Positions 30,552 to 38,779 of a DNA stretch of 64,000 nucleotides are shown here, in pieces; position 1 is the first letter of the stretch; each line of letters begins with the position of its first letter. Origin of the DNA: Stutzerimonas xanthomarina (GTDB lineage Bacteria > Pseudomonadota > Gammaproteobacteria > Pseudomonadales > Pseudomonadaceae); the NCBI RefSeq assembly GCF_003935375.1, contig NZ_RHQM01000016.1, positions 39,124 to 103,123 on the forward strand. The letters run 5' to 3'. The position numbers were made by a program, and so were the translations under genes. Below the pieces are notes generated by a model. It was not told the origin of the DNA, did no database searches, and saw nothing but the letters and a program-made list of their open reading frames with translations.

Positions 30552-30563
30552 CTCGTATCCCCC

Positions 30564-32177
30564 TCAGACGCTGCCAGGTTGGGAAGACAGGCCGCTCGGC
30601 TGCGTCGACGCCACCCGCACTTCACGTACGTCCCGTTCGAAGTGATAACGACCGGTGTGCAGACTGCTCGGCCCAAGGCGGGCGAAGCGGATCATCAGGA
30701 ACATCTCGATCACCAGCAGCAGGCTGTAGAAGGCCACCAGGGCGATCAGCGAGCCCCATATATCGCCGGCCGCCAGCGTCGAGGTGGACAGATGGGTCGG
30801 CAGTACCTCGGCGATCGACCATGGCTGACGGCCATGCTCGGCGACGTACCAGCCGGTCTGCGCGGCGATCCACGGCAGCGGCAGGCTGAACAGCGCAAAC
30901 TTCAGCAGCCAGGGCTTGGTCTCGGCATTGCGCTTGATCGATGCCCAGCTCGCCAGAGCAAACAGCAGCAACATCAGGAAGCCAGCGGCGACCATCACGC
31001 GGAAGGTCCAGAACAGGCTGAACACGTTGGGTATGGTGTCCAGCGCGGCGAGCTTGACCTGCTCCTCGCTGGCATCGACCACATCGGCGGTGTACTTCTT
31101 CAGCAGCAGCCCGTAGCCCAAGTCCTGCTTGACCTCATTGAACGCGGCGATGGCTTCGGCCGACTTGTCGCCGCCACGCAGCACCTGCAGCCGCTCGTAG
31201 GCGAGCATGCCGTTGCGGATGCGCAGCTCATGCTCGGCGACCAGCTGCTTGATGCCCTTGATCTCCTCATCCAGCGAGCGCGTGGCGATCAGTCCCAGTG
31301 CGTAGGGGATCTTCACTTCGTAATCGGTGCGCATCTCCTGCTGATTGGGCAGGCCGAACAGGGTGAAGCCGGCCGGCGCCGGATGGGTGTCCCACTCGGC
31401 CTCGATGGCCGCCAGCTTGACCTTCTGCACGTCACCAATCTCGTAGCCAGATTCGTCGCCAAGAATGATCACCGAGATCGTCGACGCCAGGCCGAACACC
31501 GCGGCGATGGCGAACGAACGGCGGGCAAAGCCCAGGTCGCGCTTCTTCAATAGATAGAAGGAAGAAATCGCCAGCACGAAAATCGCCCCGGTGACATAAC
31601 CCGCGGACACGGTGTGGACGAACTTGACCTGCGCCACCGGGTTGAACAGCAGCGCTCCGAAGTCCACCAGCTCCATGCGCATGGTCTCGAAGTTGAACTC
31701 AGAGCCCACCGGGTTCTGCATCCAGCCATTAGCGATGAGGATCCAGAGCGCCGAGAGATTCGAGCCCAGCGCCACCAGCCAGGTTACGGCCAGGTGCTGC
31801 ACCTTGGAGAGCCGGTCCCAGCCGAAGAAGAACAGGCCGATGAAGGTGGACTCGAGGAAGAACGCCATCAACCCCTCGATGGCCAGCGGCGCGCCGAAGA
31901 TGTCGCCGACGTAGTGGCTGTAGTAGGCCCAGTTGGTACCGAACTGGAATTCCATGGTCAGTCCGGTGGTGACGCCTAGGGCGAAGTTGATGCCGAACAG
32001 CTTGCCCCAGAACTTGGTCATGTCCTGATAGACCTGCTTGCCGGTCATCACGTAGACCGATTCCATGATCGCCAGCAGGAACGCCAGCCCCAGGGTCAAC
32101 GGCACGAAGAGAAAGTGATACATCGCCGTCATGGCGAACTGCAGGCGTGATAGATCGACAACGCTTTCCGAGATCAT
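30564..32177 (-). CDS. cydA: Cytochrome bd ubiquinol oxidase subunit I
   Basis: 537-residue subunit carrying the haems b558, b595 and d. Features include [22 protein letters not shown] with the haem-ligand His and FVPLTLG, and a long Q-loop (residues about 250-380), so it is the long-loop form known from E. coli CydA. Uses ubiquinol as donor. The ATG at 32177 overlaps the cydP stop (ATGA). Confidence 0.94.
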   Translation of the reverse strand: MISESVVDLSRLQFAMTAMYHFLFVPLTLGLAFLLAIMESVYVMTGKQVYQDMTKFWGKLFGINFALGVTTGLTMEFQFGTNWAYYSHYVGDIFGAPLAIEGLMAFFLESTFIGLFFFGWDRLSKVQHLAVTWLVALGSNLSALWILIANGWMQNPVGSEFNFETMRMELVDFGALLFNPVAQVKFVHTVSAGYVTGAIFVLAISSFYLLKKRDLGFARRSFAIAAVFGLASTISVIILGDESGYEIGDVQKVKLAAIEAEWDTHPAPAGFTLFGLPNQQEMRTDYEVKIPYALGLIATRSLDEEIKGIKQLVAEHELRIRNGMLAYERLQVLRGGDKSAEAIAAFNEVKQDLGYGLLLKKYTADVVDASEEQVKLAALDTIPNVFSLFWTFRVMVAAGFLMLLLFALASWASIKRNAETKPWLLKFALFSLPLPWIAAQTGWYVAEHGRQPWSIAEVLPTHLSTSTLAAGDIWGSLIALVAFYSLLLVIEMFLMIRFARLGPSSLHTGRYHFERDVREVRVASTQPSGLSSQPGSV

Positions 32178-32353
32178 CTCGGCCCTCCCTCGGGGATCGA
32201 ACCCCGCGAATCAAGCAAATGGTCGGCAACGCGCACCGAACCGTTCTCGGGAATGCTGGGGGCATCGAACCAGACGTTTTTTATGATCATGAGGATCGCG
32301 ACCTTGGCCAGCACTACCAGCACGACGTCTCGCCTGAGCGATGACTTGAACAT
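32174..32353 (-). CDS. cydP: Cytochrome oxidase putative small subunit CydP
   Basis: 59-residue protein with one membrane helix ([20 protein letters not shown]) and a polar C-terminal tail ([12 protein letters not shown]). GGAGG precedes its ATG (32353) by five bases, and its stop overlaps the cydA start. CydP-type proteins precede cydA in several proteobacteria. The name rests mainly on this position and pattern. Confidence 0.75.
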   Translation of the reverse strand: MFKSSLRRDVVLVVLAKVAILMIIKNVWFDAPSIPENGSVRVADHLLDSRGSIPEGGPR

Positions 32354-32675
32354 GCCTACCTCCTTGCGTGACCGCCCGAGCGCCAGGCGCTCCGGCAGCA
32401 TGTTGCGATTGAAGGCCCCCTTGGGGTGGGGGCCGACATCCGGGCGCGACGCCTGGACTCAATCGCGGTACCCCGAACCACCCGTGGAAGCTGCTCTGGT
32501 TCGAGGCAGGCAAAGTGTCCGGCGCACCCTGCAAGCGGACAACTGCGACAGCCTGCCCCACCCACTCGCGGCAATCTGTGCCAGAGCGGCGCTGCGCTCC
32601 AAACAAGCAGTGACACCGGCGAGCGACGCCGGGTCAGGCGCGACGCGATCGCCACACTGCGGCGCCCTGTCGCAG
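32354..32675. other. Gene-free stretch upstream of the cyd operon
   Basis: 322 bases between cydP and the unknown 184-residue gene. I see no RNA gene or convincing ORF. A GC hairpin with arms GGCCCCC and GGGGGCC lies at 32414-32434. I looked for an Anr/FNR box (TTGAT-N4-ATCAA) and did not find a good match. The cyd promoter presumably lies here. Confidence 0.5.
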
Positions 32676-33230
32676 TCATGGCACACGCAGCCAGCGGCGA
32701 AATCCGTTGCCGGCCGTGCTCGAGAGCGGGCTCCAGGCGAAGTCCCAGGGCGCCGGCGGCAGCTCCTCCGCCTCGGCGGCGAGCGGGCGGCCGCCCTGGC
32801 GCACCCGTGGCATCCAGTCGAATACATGCTCGCTGCTGCCGCGCCAGCCGAGCACGATGCCGATTGCCGGGCTGTCGTCGCTGGCTACCCAACGCGCCGC
32901 GGCGGCGAGCATCATCGCCTCGATATGCTCCGGCTCGATCAGCTCACGGTAGCCGGAGGCCAGCAACCAGCGGCAGACGCCGAGGTGGAAGGTCCAGTCC
33001 AGCGCCAGCTGGCAGCCGTAGGCCCAGGTCATGAACTGACGAAAGATCTCCAGCCCCTCTGGCGGATCAAGCTTGAGCAGCCGCGGGCAGACATCGAACA
33101 ACGCATGCCAGTACGGCAGTAACTTGGCATCCAGATGCACGAAGCTGCGGGCGTTGCTGGGGTAGTCGGGAAAAGGCAGTCGATAGCTCACGCGGCTATC
33201 GGCGCGGGTGAATCGCTCCATCATGGTCAT
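32676..33230 (-). CDS. Unknown protein upstream of the cyd operon
   Basis: 184-residue soluble protein with no recognised family. Starts MTMMERFTRADSRVSYRLPF, and is helical in the middle (HIEAMMLAAAARWV) with several Trp residues, and Trp/Pro-rich toward the end. AGGGG lies about eight bases before the ATG. It is co-oriented with the DUF2946 gene upstream (106-base gap) and the cyd operon downstream (322-base gap). Confidence 0.6.
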   Translation of the reverse strand: MTMMERFTRADSRVSYRLPFPDYPSNARSFVHLDAKLLPYWHALFDVCPRLLKLDPPEGLEIFRQFMTWAYGCQLALDWTFHLGVCRWLLASGYRELIEPEHIEAMMLAAAARWVASDDSPAIGIVLGWRGSSEHVFDWMPRVRQGGRPLAAEAEELPPAPWDFAWSPLSSTAGNGFRRWLRVP

Positions 33231-33336
33231 GGTGAAATCCCCTGAATTGACTGGGCCGTCGGAAGGCTCCGACAGGTAGCCGTCTCGTCCGCTGCTACCG
33301 GGCGGAAGGACGGCGAATCACGTCAATCAGGAAATC

Positions 33337-33705
33337 TCAGGGCGCGCGCGGATTCAGTGCCGGCCAGTGGTGGCGCGGGCCATGACGCTCAATCAGTGGT
33401 AGCGGAGTCGCGCCTGTCGTGCGCCGCCCCAGCCAGGCCAAGGCGAACAGTGCGAAGATGGCGAGGAAAACCGAACTGCACAGCGGGCAGTCGAGGGCAT
33501 GCTGCGACAGGTCATGTAAATCGGAGGGAAGCGCGCCGAGGCCGGAGCCACCATCGTCGCCGGTGACGCAGAACGCGTCCTGCCCCATGGCCAGTCCGAA
33601 GCCCACATGGGTGGCGTGGTTCAGACTGCAGACAAAGGCATTGAGCAGGATGCAGGTGAAGAGCACCCATACGATCTGCGCACGCTTGTCTTTGACGATG
33701 GTCAT
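33337..33705 (-). CDS. DUF2946-type membrane protein
   Basis: 122-residue protein with an N-terminal hydrophobic segment (IVWVLFTCILLNAFVCSLNH) and, after a polar region with His (SDLHDLSQHALD), the CPLC motif and a second hydrophobic segment (VFLAIFALFALAWLG). This architecture matches DUF2946, often found with metal or copper genes in pseudomonads. No metal genes are adjacent here, so the role is open. Confidence 0.75.
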   Translation of the reverse strand: MTIVKDKRAQIVWVLFTCILLNAFVCSLNHATHVGFGLAMGQDAFCVTGDDGGSGLGALPSDLHDLSQHALDCPLCSSVFLAIFALFALAWLGRRTTGATPLPLIERHGPRHHWPALNPRAP

Positions 33706-33763
33706 GTTTCGACTTTACACCGCACGCCTCTGGACGGCGCTGCGCCAAACCGTCGCAGCGGCC

Positions 33764-34435
33764 TCAGTGGTTGACGGTGAACGCCAGCATCGCCGAGAGC
33801 TGACACAGCGGACGGCCACTCTCGCTCTGCCACTGATTGAACGCAGCCTGCACCGCAGCCTGGTCACGCTGGCTGCTGGGAACCTTGTCGACGATTTCCT
33901 GCGCCTTGAGCGCGGCTACCACGTCATTGCTGGGCACGAAGGTGTCTTTGCCGGCCATGCGCAACAGGCGCGGCGCCGACAATCCGCCGAGCTGGCTGCC
34001 GTGTCTGGTCAGGTAGCGCCACAGGCCGACGATGTCGCTGCTCGGCCAATCGGCCAGCAGGTTGCCGAAGCTGCCCCTTTCCTTGGCCACGTCGAGCACG
34101 AACTGCGCGTTGCGCGGCACGCTCTTGAGCTTGCCGAGATGACGGATCAGTCGGGTGTCCTGCATCAGTCGCTCGATGTGCTCGCCGCCCATCAGCACGA
34201 CTTTCTCCGGGTCGAAACCGAAGAAGGCCTGCTCGAAGGCCGGCCACTTGGCATCCACCAGGCTGTGCTTGAGGCCGGCGCGGAAGATGCGCAGGCTGAT
34301 CAGCGAGAGGTAGCGGTCATCGGAAACGCTGCGCAGTTGGTCGGCGCTGTGGGGCTGCGGCAGACGGGCCTCCAGCGCCGCGGCCGAGCCGAAGCGGTTG
34401 AGGCAGTATTCGTGCAGCCATTTGTAGTCTTGCAT
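33764..34435 (-). CDS. DNA-3-methyladenine glycosylase I (Tag) homologue, divergent
   Basis: 223-residue protein resembling Tag in length and in the segment GLKHSLVDAKWPAFEQAFFGFDPEKV. Canonical Tag excises 3-methyladenine and needs Glu38 plus Cys/His zinc ligands. In my alignment by eye Arg occupies the Glu38 position (SLRIFRAGL against LILEGAQAGL) and the N-terminus (MQDYKWLHEYCLNRFG) lacks the Cys4 pattern. It may be inactive or have another substrate. ATG at 34435. Confidence 0.7.
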   Translation of the reverse strand: MQDYKWLHEYCLNRFGSAAALEARLPQPHSADQLRSVSDDRYLSLISLRIFRAGLKHSLVDAKWPAFEQAFFGFDPEKVVLMGGEHIERLMQDTRLIRHLGKLKSVPRNAQFVLDVAKERGSFGNLLADWPSSDIVGLWRYLTRHGSQLGGLSAPRLLRMAGKDTFVPSNDVVAALKAQEIVDKVPSSQRDQAAVQAAFNQWQSESGRPLCQLSAMLAFTVNH

Positions 34436-34742
34436 GGTTCGGATCCGATGGTGACGGCAGCGGCACAGGGTGCCGGTGACGAGCCGGCCTCGCAAGTCCG
34501 CCGCCATCGACGCAGCTGGGCGGCAGCGGTCAGATGGCGTTCGCGCAGGCTGGTCTGAACGAATATTCGCAGGCAAGCCCGCTTCCACTGTGAAGCCGGC
34601 GCAAGCCGGGTGACACCGCTTGGTACGCGTCCCATTGCCCTGACTCCAGGCGCATACGGTGGACAAGCTTCGCGTTGTCCACCCTACGAGCAGAACGTCC
34701 TTTGCATGCGAGCCGGCTCAGACGTGCAGCGGGCTCCCGGTA
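34436..34742. other. Gene-free stretch between Tag-like gene and DAHP synthase
   Basis: 307 bases without a supported gene. It contains one inverted repeat, listed separately at 34658-34683. No terminator with a T run is evident for the DAHP synthase gene that ends at 34743, and I saw no promoter I could name for the Tag-like gene. Confidence 0.5.
34658..34683. repeat. Inverted-repeat intergenic element (family A)
   Basis: GGTGGACAA and TTGTCCACC pair over nine bases around GCTTCGCG, followed by CTACG. The core resembles the repeat at 20846-20913, which has GGTGGATGACGCTTC. Two copies in 64 kb suggest a dispersed intergenic hairpin rather than a single-gene terminator. Confidence 0.55.
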
Positions 34743-35819
34743 TCAGCCGCGCAGCCGCTGCGCCGCCTGACGCAGCATCTGCTCGGTCGCCGTCCAACCC
34801 AGGCAGCCGTCGGTGATCGACACGCCGTAGCGCAGCTCGCCGGACAGCGGCTGGCAACCATCGAACAGATGGCTCTCCAGCATGACGCCACGCAGGCTCA
34901 TGTCGCCAGCCAGGCGCTGCTCGATCACCGACTCCAGCACCGCGGGCTGGCGCAGTGGGTCCTTGCCACTGTTGGCGTGGCTGCAATCGACCATGATGCG
35001 CGGAGCGATCCCCTGCTTTTCCAGCGCGCGACGGGCAGCAGCGACACTGGCCGCGTCGTAGTTGGGTGCGCCGTGGCCGCCGCGCAGGACCAGATGGGTA
35101 TCCGGATTACCGCGCGTCTGCAGCAGTGCCGGATGGCCGAGATCGTCGATGCCGAAGTGCTGGTGGGGGTGCTCTGCCGAACGCATGGCATCGCAGGCGA
35201 TCCCCAGGCCGCCGTCGGTACCGTTCTTGAAGCCCACCGGCAGGTCCAGCCCGCTGACCAGCTCGCGATGGATCTGCGACTCGCTGGTGCGCGCGCCAAT
35301 CGCGGCCCAGCCGAGGAGATCGTCGAAGTACCCGGCAGCCAGTGGCTGCAGCAGTTCGGTAGCGATCGGCAGACCGGTTTCGAGAATATCCAGCATCAGG
35401 CGGCGCGACAGGTGCAGCCCCTCGGCCATGTTGCCGCTGCCGTCCAGATGCGGGTCGTAGACCAGCCCTTTCCAGCCGACGGTGGTACGCGGTTTTTCCA
35501 CATAGGCGCGCATCACCAGCAGCAGCTGATCGCTGACGTCAGGCGCAAGCGCGCTGAGACGCTCGGCGTACTCGAGCGCGGCGACAGGATCGTGCAGGGA
35601 ACAGGGCCCGACGACGACCAGCAGGCGTGGATCACGACTGTCGAGCACGGCGCGGATGACGTTGCGGTCGTTATGGATGCGTGCGGCAAGGGCGTCGTTC
35701 AAGGGCAGACGCTGGCGCAATACCGCGGGGCTGGGCAGCGGCTGCGCGCTGCGGCGGGCGACGCTGGCTTCGGCGGTGGCGACGGGTTGTTGGGCAAGTA
35801 CGGTGGCGGATGCATTCAT
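34743..35819 (-). CDS. 3-deoxy-7-phosphoheptulonate (DAHP) synthase, class I
   Basis: First enzyme of aromatic amino-acid biosynthesis, condensing phosphoenolpyruvate and erythrose 4-phosphate. A 358-residue AroF/AroG/AroH-type enzyme with VVVGPCSLHDP, MRAYVEKPRTTVGWKG, ARTSESQIHRE and DCSHANSGKD. The N-terminal 30 residues are longer than in E. coli. Which amino acid feeds back cannot be told from motifs alone. It is preceded by a leader peptide, an intrinsic terminator and a second small ORF, i.e. attenuation control. Confidence 0.92.
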   Translation of the reverse strand: MNASATVLAQQPVATAEASVARRSAQPLPSPAVLRQRLPLNDALAARIHNDRNVIRAVLDSRDPRLLVVVGPCSLHDPVAALEYAERLSALAPDVSDQLLLVMRAYVEKPRTTVGWKGLVYDPHLDGSGNMAEGLHLSRRLMLDILETGLPIATELLQPLAAGYFDDLLGWAAIGARTSESQIHRELVSGLDLPVGFKNGTDGGLGIACDAMRSAEHPHQHFGIDDLGHPALLQTRGNPDTHLVLRGGHGAPNYDAASVAAARRALEKQGIAPRIMVDCSHANSGKDPLRQPAVLESVIEQRLAGDMSLRGVMLESHLFDGCQPLSGELRYGVSITDGCLGWTATEQMLRQAAQRLRG

Positions 35820-35863
35820 GATCTGGCGGTTCCTTCTGCCGGCGCGGGTGGTCCGCGGCGGCG

Positions 35864-35959
35864 CTAGTCGGGTGTTCGTTCGCGTGCTTTGTGTTCGGCG
35901 TCGAAGCGGCTAAATCGCCAGTCGTAGCGGTAATAACGGTCGGTGCGGTAAGTGGTCAT
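35864..35959 (-). CDS. Aromatic-rich 31-residue small ORF in the DAHP synthase leader
   Basis: Lies after the attenuator terminator and before the DAHP synthase start. GAGG sits eight bases before the ATG. Seven of residues 4-19 are aromatic (Y4, Y9, Y10, Y12, W14, F16, F19), alternating with Arg and Asp (TDRYYRYDWRFSRFD). It could be a second leader peptide or a small functional protein; nothing in the sequence decides. Real translation is unproven. Confidence 0.5.
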   Translation of the reverse strand: MTTYRTDRYYRYDWRFSRFDAEHKARERTPD

Positions 35960-35994
35960 TGCATGTTCCTCGTTGCGTTGGGCCATCGCGTGGC

Positions 35995-36035
35995 CGAAAA
36001 AACAAAACCCCCGGTCGGGTGGCCGACCGGGGGTT
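35995..36035 (-). terminator. Attenuator terminator of the DAHP synthase leader
   Basis: On the minus strand AACCCCCGGTCGG and CCGACCGGGGGTT pair perfectly over 13 bases around a 4-base loop, followed by TTTTGTTTTTTC. It sits between the aromatic leader peptide and the gene for DAHP synthase, so read-through must be regulated. Confidence 0.92.
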
Positions 36036-36070
36036 CGAAAACTGCTCTGGTGGCGACCCTGCTTGCTAGG

Positions 36071-36092
36071 GCGCCTGTGGGGTATCAGGCGC
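36071..36092 (-). promoter_or_regulatory. Candidate pause hairpin over the leader stop codon
   Basis: GCGCCTG and CAGGCGC pair over seven bases and span the leader peptide's stop codon. This is where a 1:2-type pause hairpin would be expected in an amino-acid attenuator. Alternative pairing with the terminator was not modelled. Confidence 0.45.
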
Positions 36093-36213
36093 GCCTGTGG
36101 CTAAACCAATACCCAAAGTAATAACCAGCGGCTGCAACCTGCTGCCCACGAGCGAACACGGCGCGAATGGCACCGGCATCGACAACGTTCAGGGCTACAG
36201 GGTTCAGGGACAT
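36085..36213 (-). CDS. Aromatic leader peptide of the DAHP synthase attenuator
   Basis: 42-residue peptide starting MSLNPVALNVVDAGAIRAVF and containing the run YYFGYWF at residues 31-37: three Tyr, two Phe and one Trp codon within seven. GGAG precedes the ATG by about eight bases. Ribosome stalling at these codons when aromatic aminoacyl-tRNA is short would favour read-through of the terminator 50 bases downstream. Standard attenuation logic; no experiment is implied. Confidence 0.83.
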   Translation of the reverse strand: MSLNPVALNVVDAGAIRAVFARGQQVAAAGYYFGYWFSHRRA

Positions 36214-36312
36214 GCTGATCTCCAGAAGATGACCGAACCATACTCTGCCGGGACTGCGGCTTTCAACCGGCACGGCAAAAAGAAAGTGGCTGGCTCGGCC
36301 GGGTGCGCCCGA

Positions 36313-37137
36313 TTACAGGCTCATCACATCGACGAAGCGCGGCGTGGCGCTGTCATCAATACGCAGGCTCTTGAAATCGAACAGGTTGCGGTCGGCCAGC
36401 TGCGAAGGCACCACATTCTGCAGCGCGCGAAACATGATTTCGGTGCGCCCTGGCGACTTGCGCTCCCACTCCTGCAGCATTTCCTTGACCACCTGGCGCT
36501 GCAGATTTTCCTGCGAACCACAGAGGTTGCACGGGATGATCGGAAACTCCTTCATCGTCGAGTACGCCTCGATGTCCGCCTCGTTGCAGTAGGCCAGCGG
36601 GCGAATCACCACGTTGCGTCCATCGTCGGAGAGCAGCTTGGGCGGCATGGCCTTCAGCGTGCCGCCATAGAACATGTTGAGGAAGAACGTTTCCAGGATG
36701 TCGTCGCGATGATGCCCGAGCGCCATCTTCGTCGCGCCGATCTCGTCGGCGAAGGTGTACAGCGTGCCCCGGCGCAGACGTGAGCACAGCGAGCAGGTGG
36801 TCTTGCCTTCCGGAATCTTCTCCTTCACCACCGAGTAGGTGTCCTTCTCGATGATGTGGTACTCCACGCCGATGGACTTCAGGTACTCGGGCAGCACGTG
36901 CTCGGGGAAGCCTGGCTGCTTCTGGTCCATGTTGACTGCAACTATCTCGAACTTGATCGGCGCGACCTTCTGCAGATAGAGCAGCACATCGAGCATGGTG
37001 TAGCTGTCCTTGCCGCCGGACAGGCAGACCATGACCTTGTCGCCGTCCTCGATCATGTTGAAGTCGGTAACGGCCTCGCCGGCCAGGCGGCGCAGGCGCT
37101 TCTGCAGTTTGTTCTGGTTGACCGAGAGGTTGCCCAT
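36313..37137 (-). CDS. ttcA: tRNA 2-thiocytidine synthetase TtcA
   Basis: Adds sulfur to C32 of several tRNAs. The 274-residue protein has the PP-loop ATPase motif [10 protein letters not shown] and two CxxC pairs for the Fe-S cluster ([26 protein letters not shown]). 99 bases downstream on the same strand the leader peptide begins, and the DAHP synthase promoter probably lies in that gap. Divergent from the DnaJ-related gene with 134 bases between starts. Confidence 0.93.
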   Translation of the reverse strand: MGNLSVNQNKLQKRLRRLAGEAVTDFNMIEDGDKVMVCLSGGKDSYTMLDVLLYLQKVAPIKFEIVAVNMDQKQPGFPEHVLPEYLKSIGVEYHIIEKDTYSVVKEKIPEGKTTCSLCSRLRRGTLYTFADEIGATKMALGHHRDDILETFFLNMFYGGTLKAMPPKLLSDDGRNVVIRPLAYCNEADIEAYSTMKEFPIIPCNLCGSQENLQRQVVKEMLQEWERKSPGRTEIMFRALQNVVPSQLADRNLFDFKSLRIDDSATPRFVDVMSL

Positions 37138-37271
37138 GTCAGGTGTCCGGGTGAGATGCGAAAGGCGCGCATTTTACGCGCAAAGCAAGCCTCACCGCAG
37201 CCCGTTCGCCGCCTGCTCCGATGTGAACCAGCACTGAATGAACACCCGCAGTGCTGTGCTAGTCTCGCCAG

Positions 37272-37865
37272 ATGGACGACCTCTCCCCCGCACTGGATCT
37301 GCCAGACCACCTGCTCGTACTGCTGCAGGAAAGACCCGAAGGCTGCAGCGAGTACGAGCTGATTCAACAGCTCAAGCGCCGGCATAGCGCGCATGTGCCC
37401 AACCTGCCGCTGACAGACAAGCTGGTGCTGTTCCGCACGCACTTTCTGGTGTTCAACGCGCTTTATCTGCTGCGCGACCGACTCTGGGCCGAGGGCAGCG
37501 GCCATCTGCAGATCAGCCCCTTGCACGTTCAGTTGCTGCCATATGCCGGCGCCAACGCCGGTCTCGCCGAGCAGGATGCCCTGCGCGCGTATTATCTGGA
37601 TCTCTCCAACCTGCGGGATACCGACGAAGACGATGTCGAACGCCTGCTGGCGAGCTTCTGGACGCGCATGCAGGGCAGCGACGAGAAACGCGCGGCACTC
37701 GAACTGTTCGAACTGGACCGCGCCTCGCAGCCGCTCACGCTGGAGCTGATCAAGCGCCGCTACCGTCAGCTGGTCGGCCTGCATCATCCGGATCGAGGTG
37801 GCAGCACGCAGCGCCTGCAGTCAATCAATCTGGCGATGGAAATACTCGAGCGCTATTACCGCTGA
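37272..37865 (+). CDS. DnaJ-related protein (C-terminal J domain)
   Basis: 197-residue protein with a non-J N-terminal domain (helical, about 130 residues) and a C-terminal J-like domain with HHPDRGG. It matches the 'DNA-J related' family of gammaproteobacteria. Presumably a DnaK co-chaperone; partner unknown. Ends before a promoter region ahead of two Yip1 genes. Confidence 0.85.
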   Translation: MDDLSPALDLPDHLLVLLQERPEGCSEYELIQQLKRRHSAHVPNLPLTDKLVLFRTHFLVFNALYLLRDRLWAEGSGHLQISPLHVQLLPYAGANAGLAEQDALRAYYLDLSNLRDTDEDDVERLLASFWTRMQGSDEKRAALELFELDRASQPLTLELIKRRYRQLVGLHHPDRGGSTQRLQSINLAMEILERYYR

Positions 37866-38003
37866 CGACATAGCTTCGAAACGCTCTAACCCCGCTGATG
37901 CATTGCCGATTGGCATTTCTATACTGCGACGTAAGGTCGCACGCGCCGTCCTCGATGACGACCGCCAGGCGAGGCGACCTCCATAAACTGAGGAGACGCT
38001 GGC

Positions 38004-38603
38004 ATGATCAATCACGTTTGGGGTTTGTTCACCCACCCCGGTCAGGAGTGGAACGAAATCCGCGGCGAGGAAGAAACCGTCAGCCACATGTACCTCACGC
38101 ATGTGCTGCTGCTCGCCGCGATACCGGCGGTATCGGCCTACATCGGCGCGACCCAGGTGGGCTGGAGCATCGGCGGTGGAGAGCCGGTCAAGCTGACCCA
38201 GGCCAGTTGCATGCAGCTGGCGATACTTTCCTACTTCGCCATGCTGGCCGGCGTCGCCGTGATGGGCGGCTTCATTCACTGGATGGCACGTACCTACGAC
38301 GCTACCCCAACCCTCACCCAATGCATCGTTTTCGCCGCCTATACCGCAACGCCGCTGTTCATCGGCGGGCTGGCGGGTCTCTATCCGCACCTCTGGCTCG
38401 GCATGCTGGTGGGGACCGCGGCAGTCTGCTACACGGCCTATCTGCTCTACGTGGGGCTGCCCAAGTTCATGAACATCCACGAAGACGAGGGATTCATGTT
38501 CTCCAGTTCGGTACTTGCGGTCGGCCTCGTAGTGCTGGTCGCGATCATCGCCCTGTCGGTCATAACCTGGGGCATGGGCATCGGCCCGGTCTACGTCCGT
38601 TAG
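38004..38603 (+). CDS. Yip1 family membrane protein (copy 1)
   Basis: 199-residue polytopic membrane protein with about five hydrophobic segments. Starts MINHVWGLFTHPGQEWNEI, and has the Yip1-type run of helices with a C-terminal hydrophobic hairpin. Function unknown in bacteria. A close paralog follows at 38780. A terminator at 38619-38645 separates the two. Confidence 0.78.
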   Translation: MINHVWGLFTHPGQEWNEIRGEEETVSHMYLTHVLLLAAIPAVSAYIGATQVGWSIGGGEPVKLTQASCMQLAILSYFAMLAGVAVMGGFIHWMARTYDATPTLTQCIVFAAYTATPLFIGGLAGLYPHLWLGMLVGTAAVCYTAYLLYVGLPKFMNIHEDEGFMFSSSVLAVGLVVLVAIIALSVITWGMGIGPVYVR

Positions 38604-38618
38604 CCCAATCCTCACCTC

Positions 38619-38645
38619 AAAAGGCCGCCTGTGGGCGGCCTTTTC
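38619..38645 (+). terminator. Intrinsic terminator after Yip1 copy 1
   Basis: AAAAGGCCGCC and GGCGGCCTTTT form a stem of eleven bases around TGTGG, 16 bases after the stop codon. Confidence 0.9.
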
Positions 38646-38779
38646 GTATGCCCGCGCATCATCCCACGAAGAATCGTCTGGACCGATAAGGGAAACCCTC
38701 ACCGCATCTGCCGTTCTAAAGCGATAACGCCGCTGCAACAGCATTCCTGAGCGGCCCTCAAGGCAGACGGAGACTCGGT

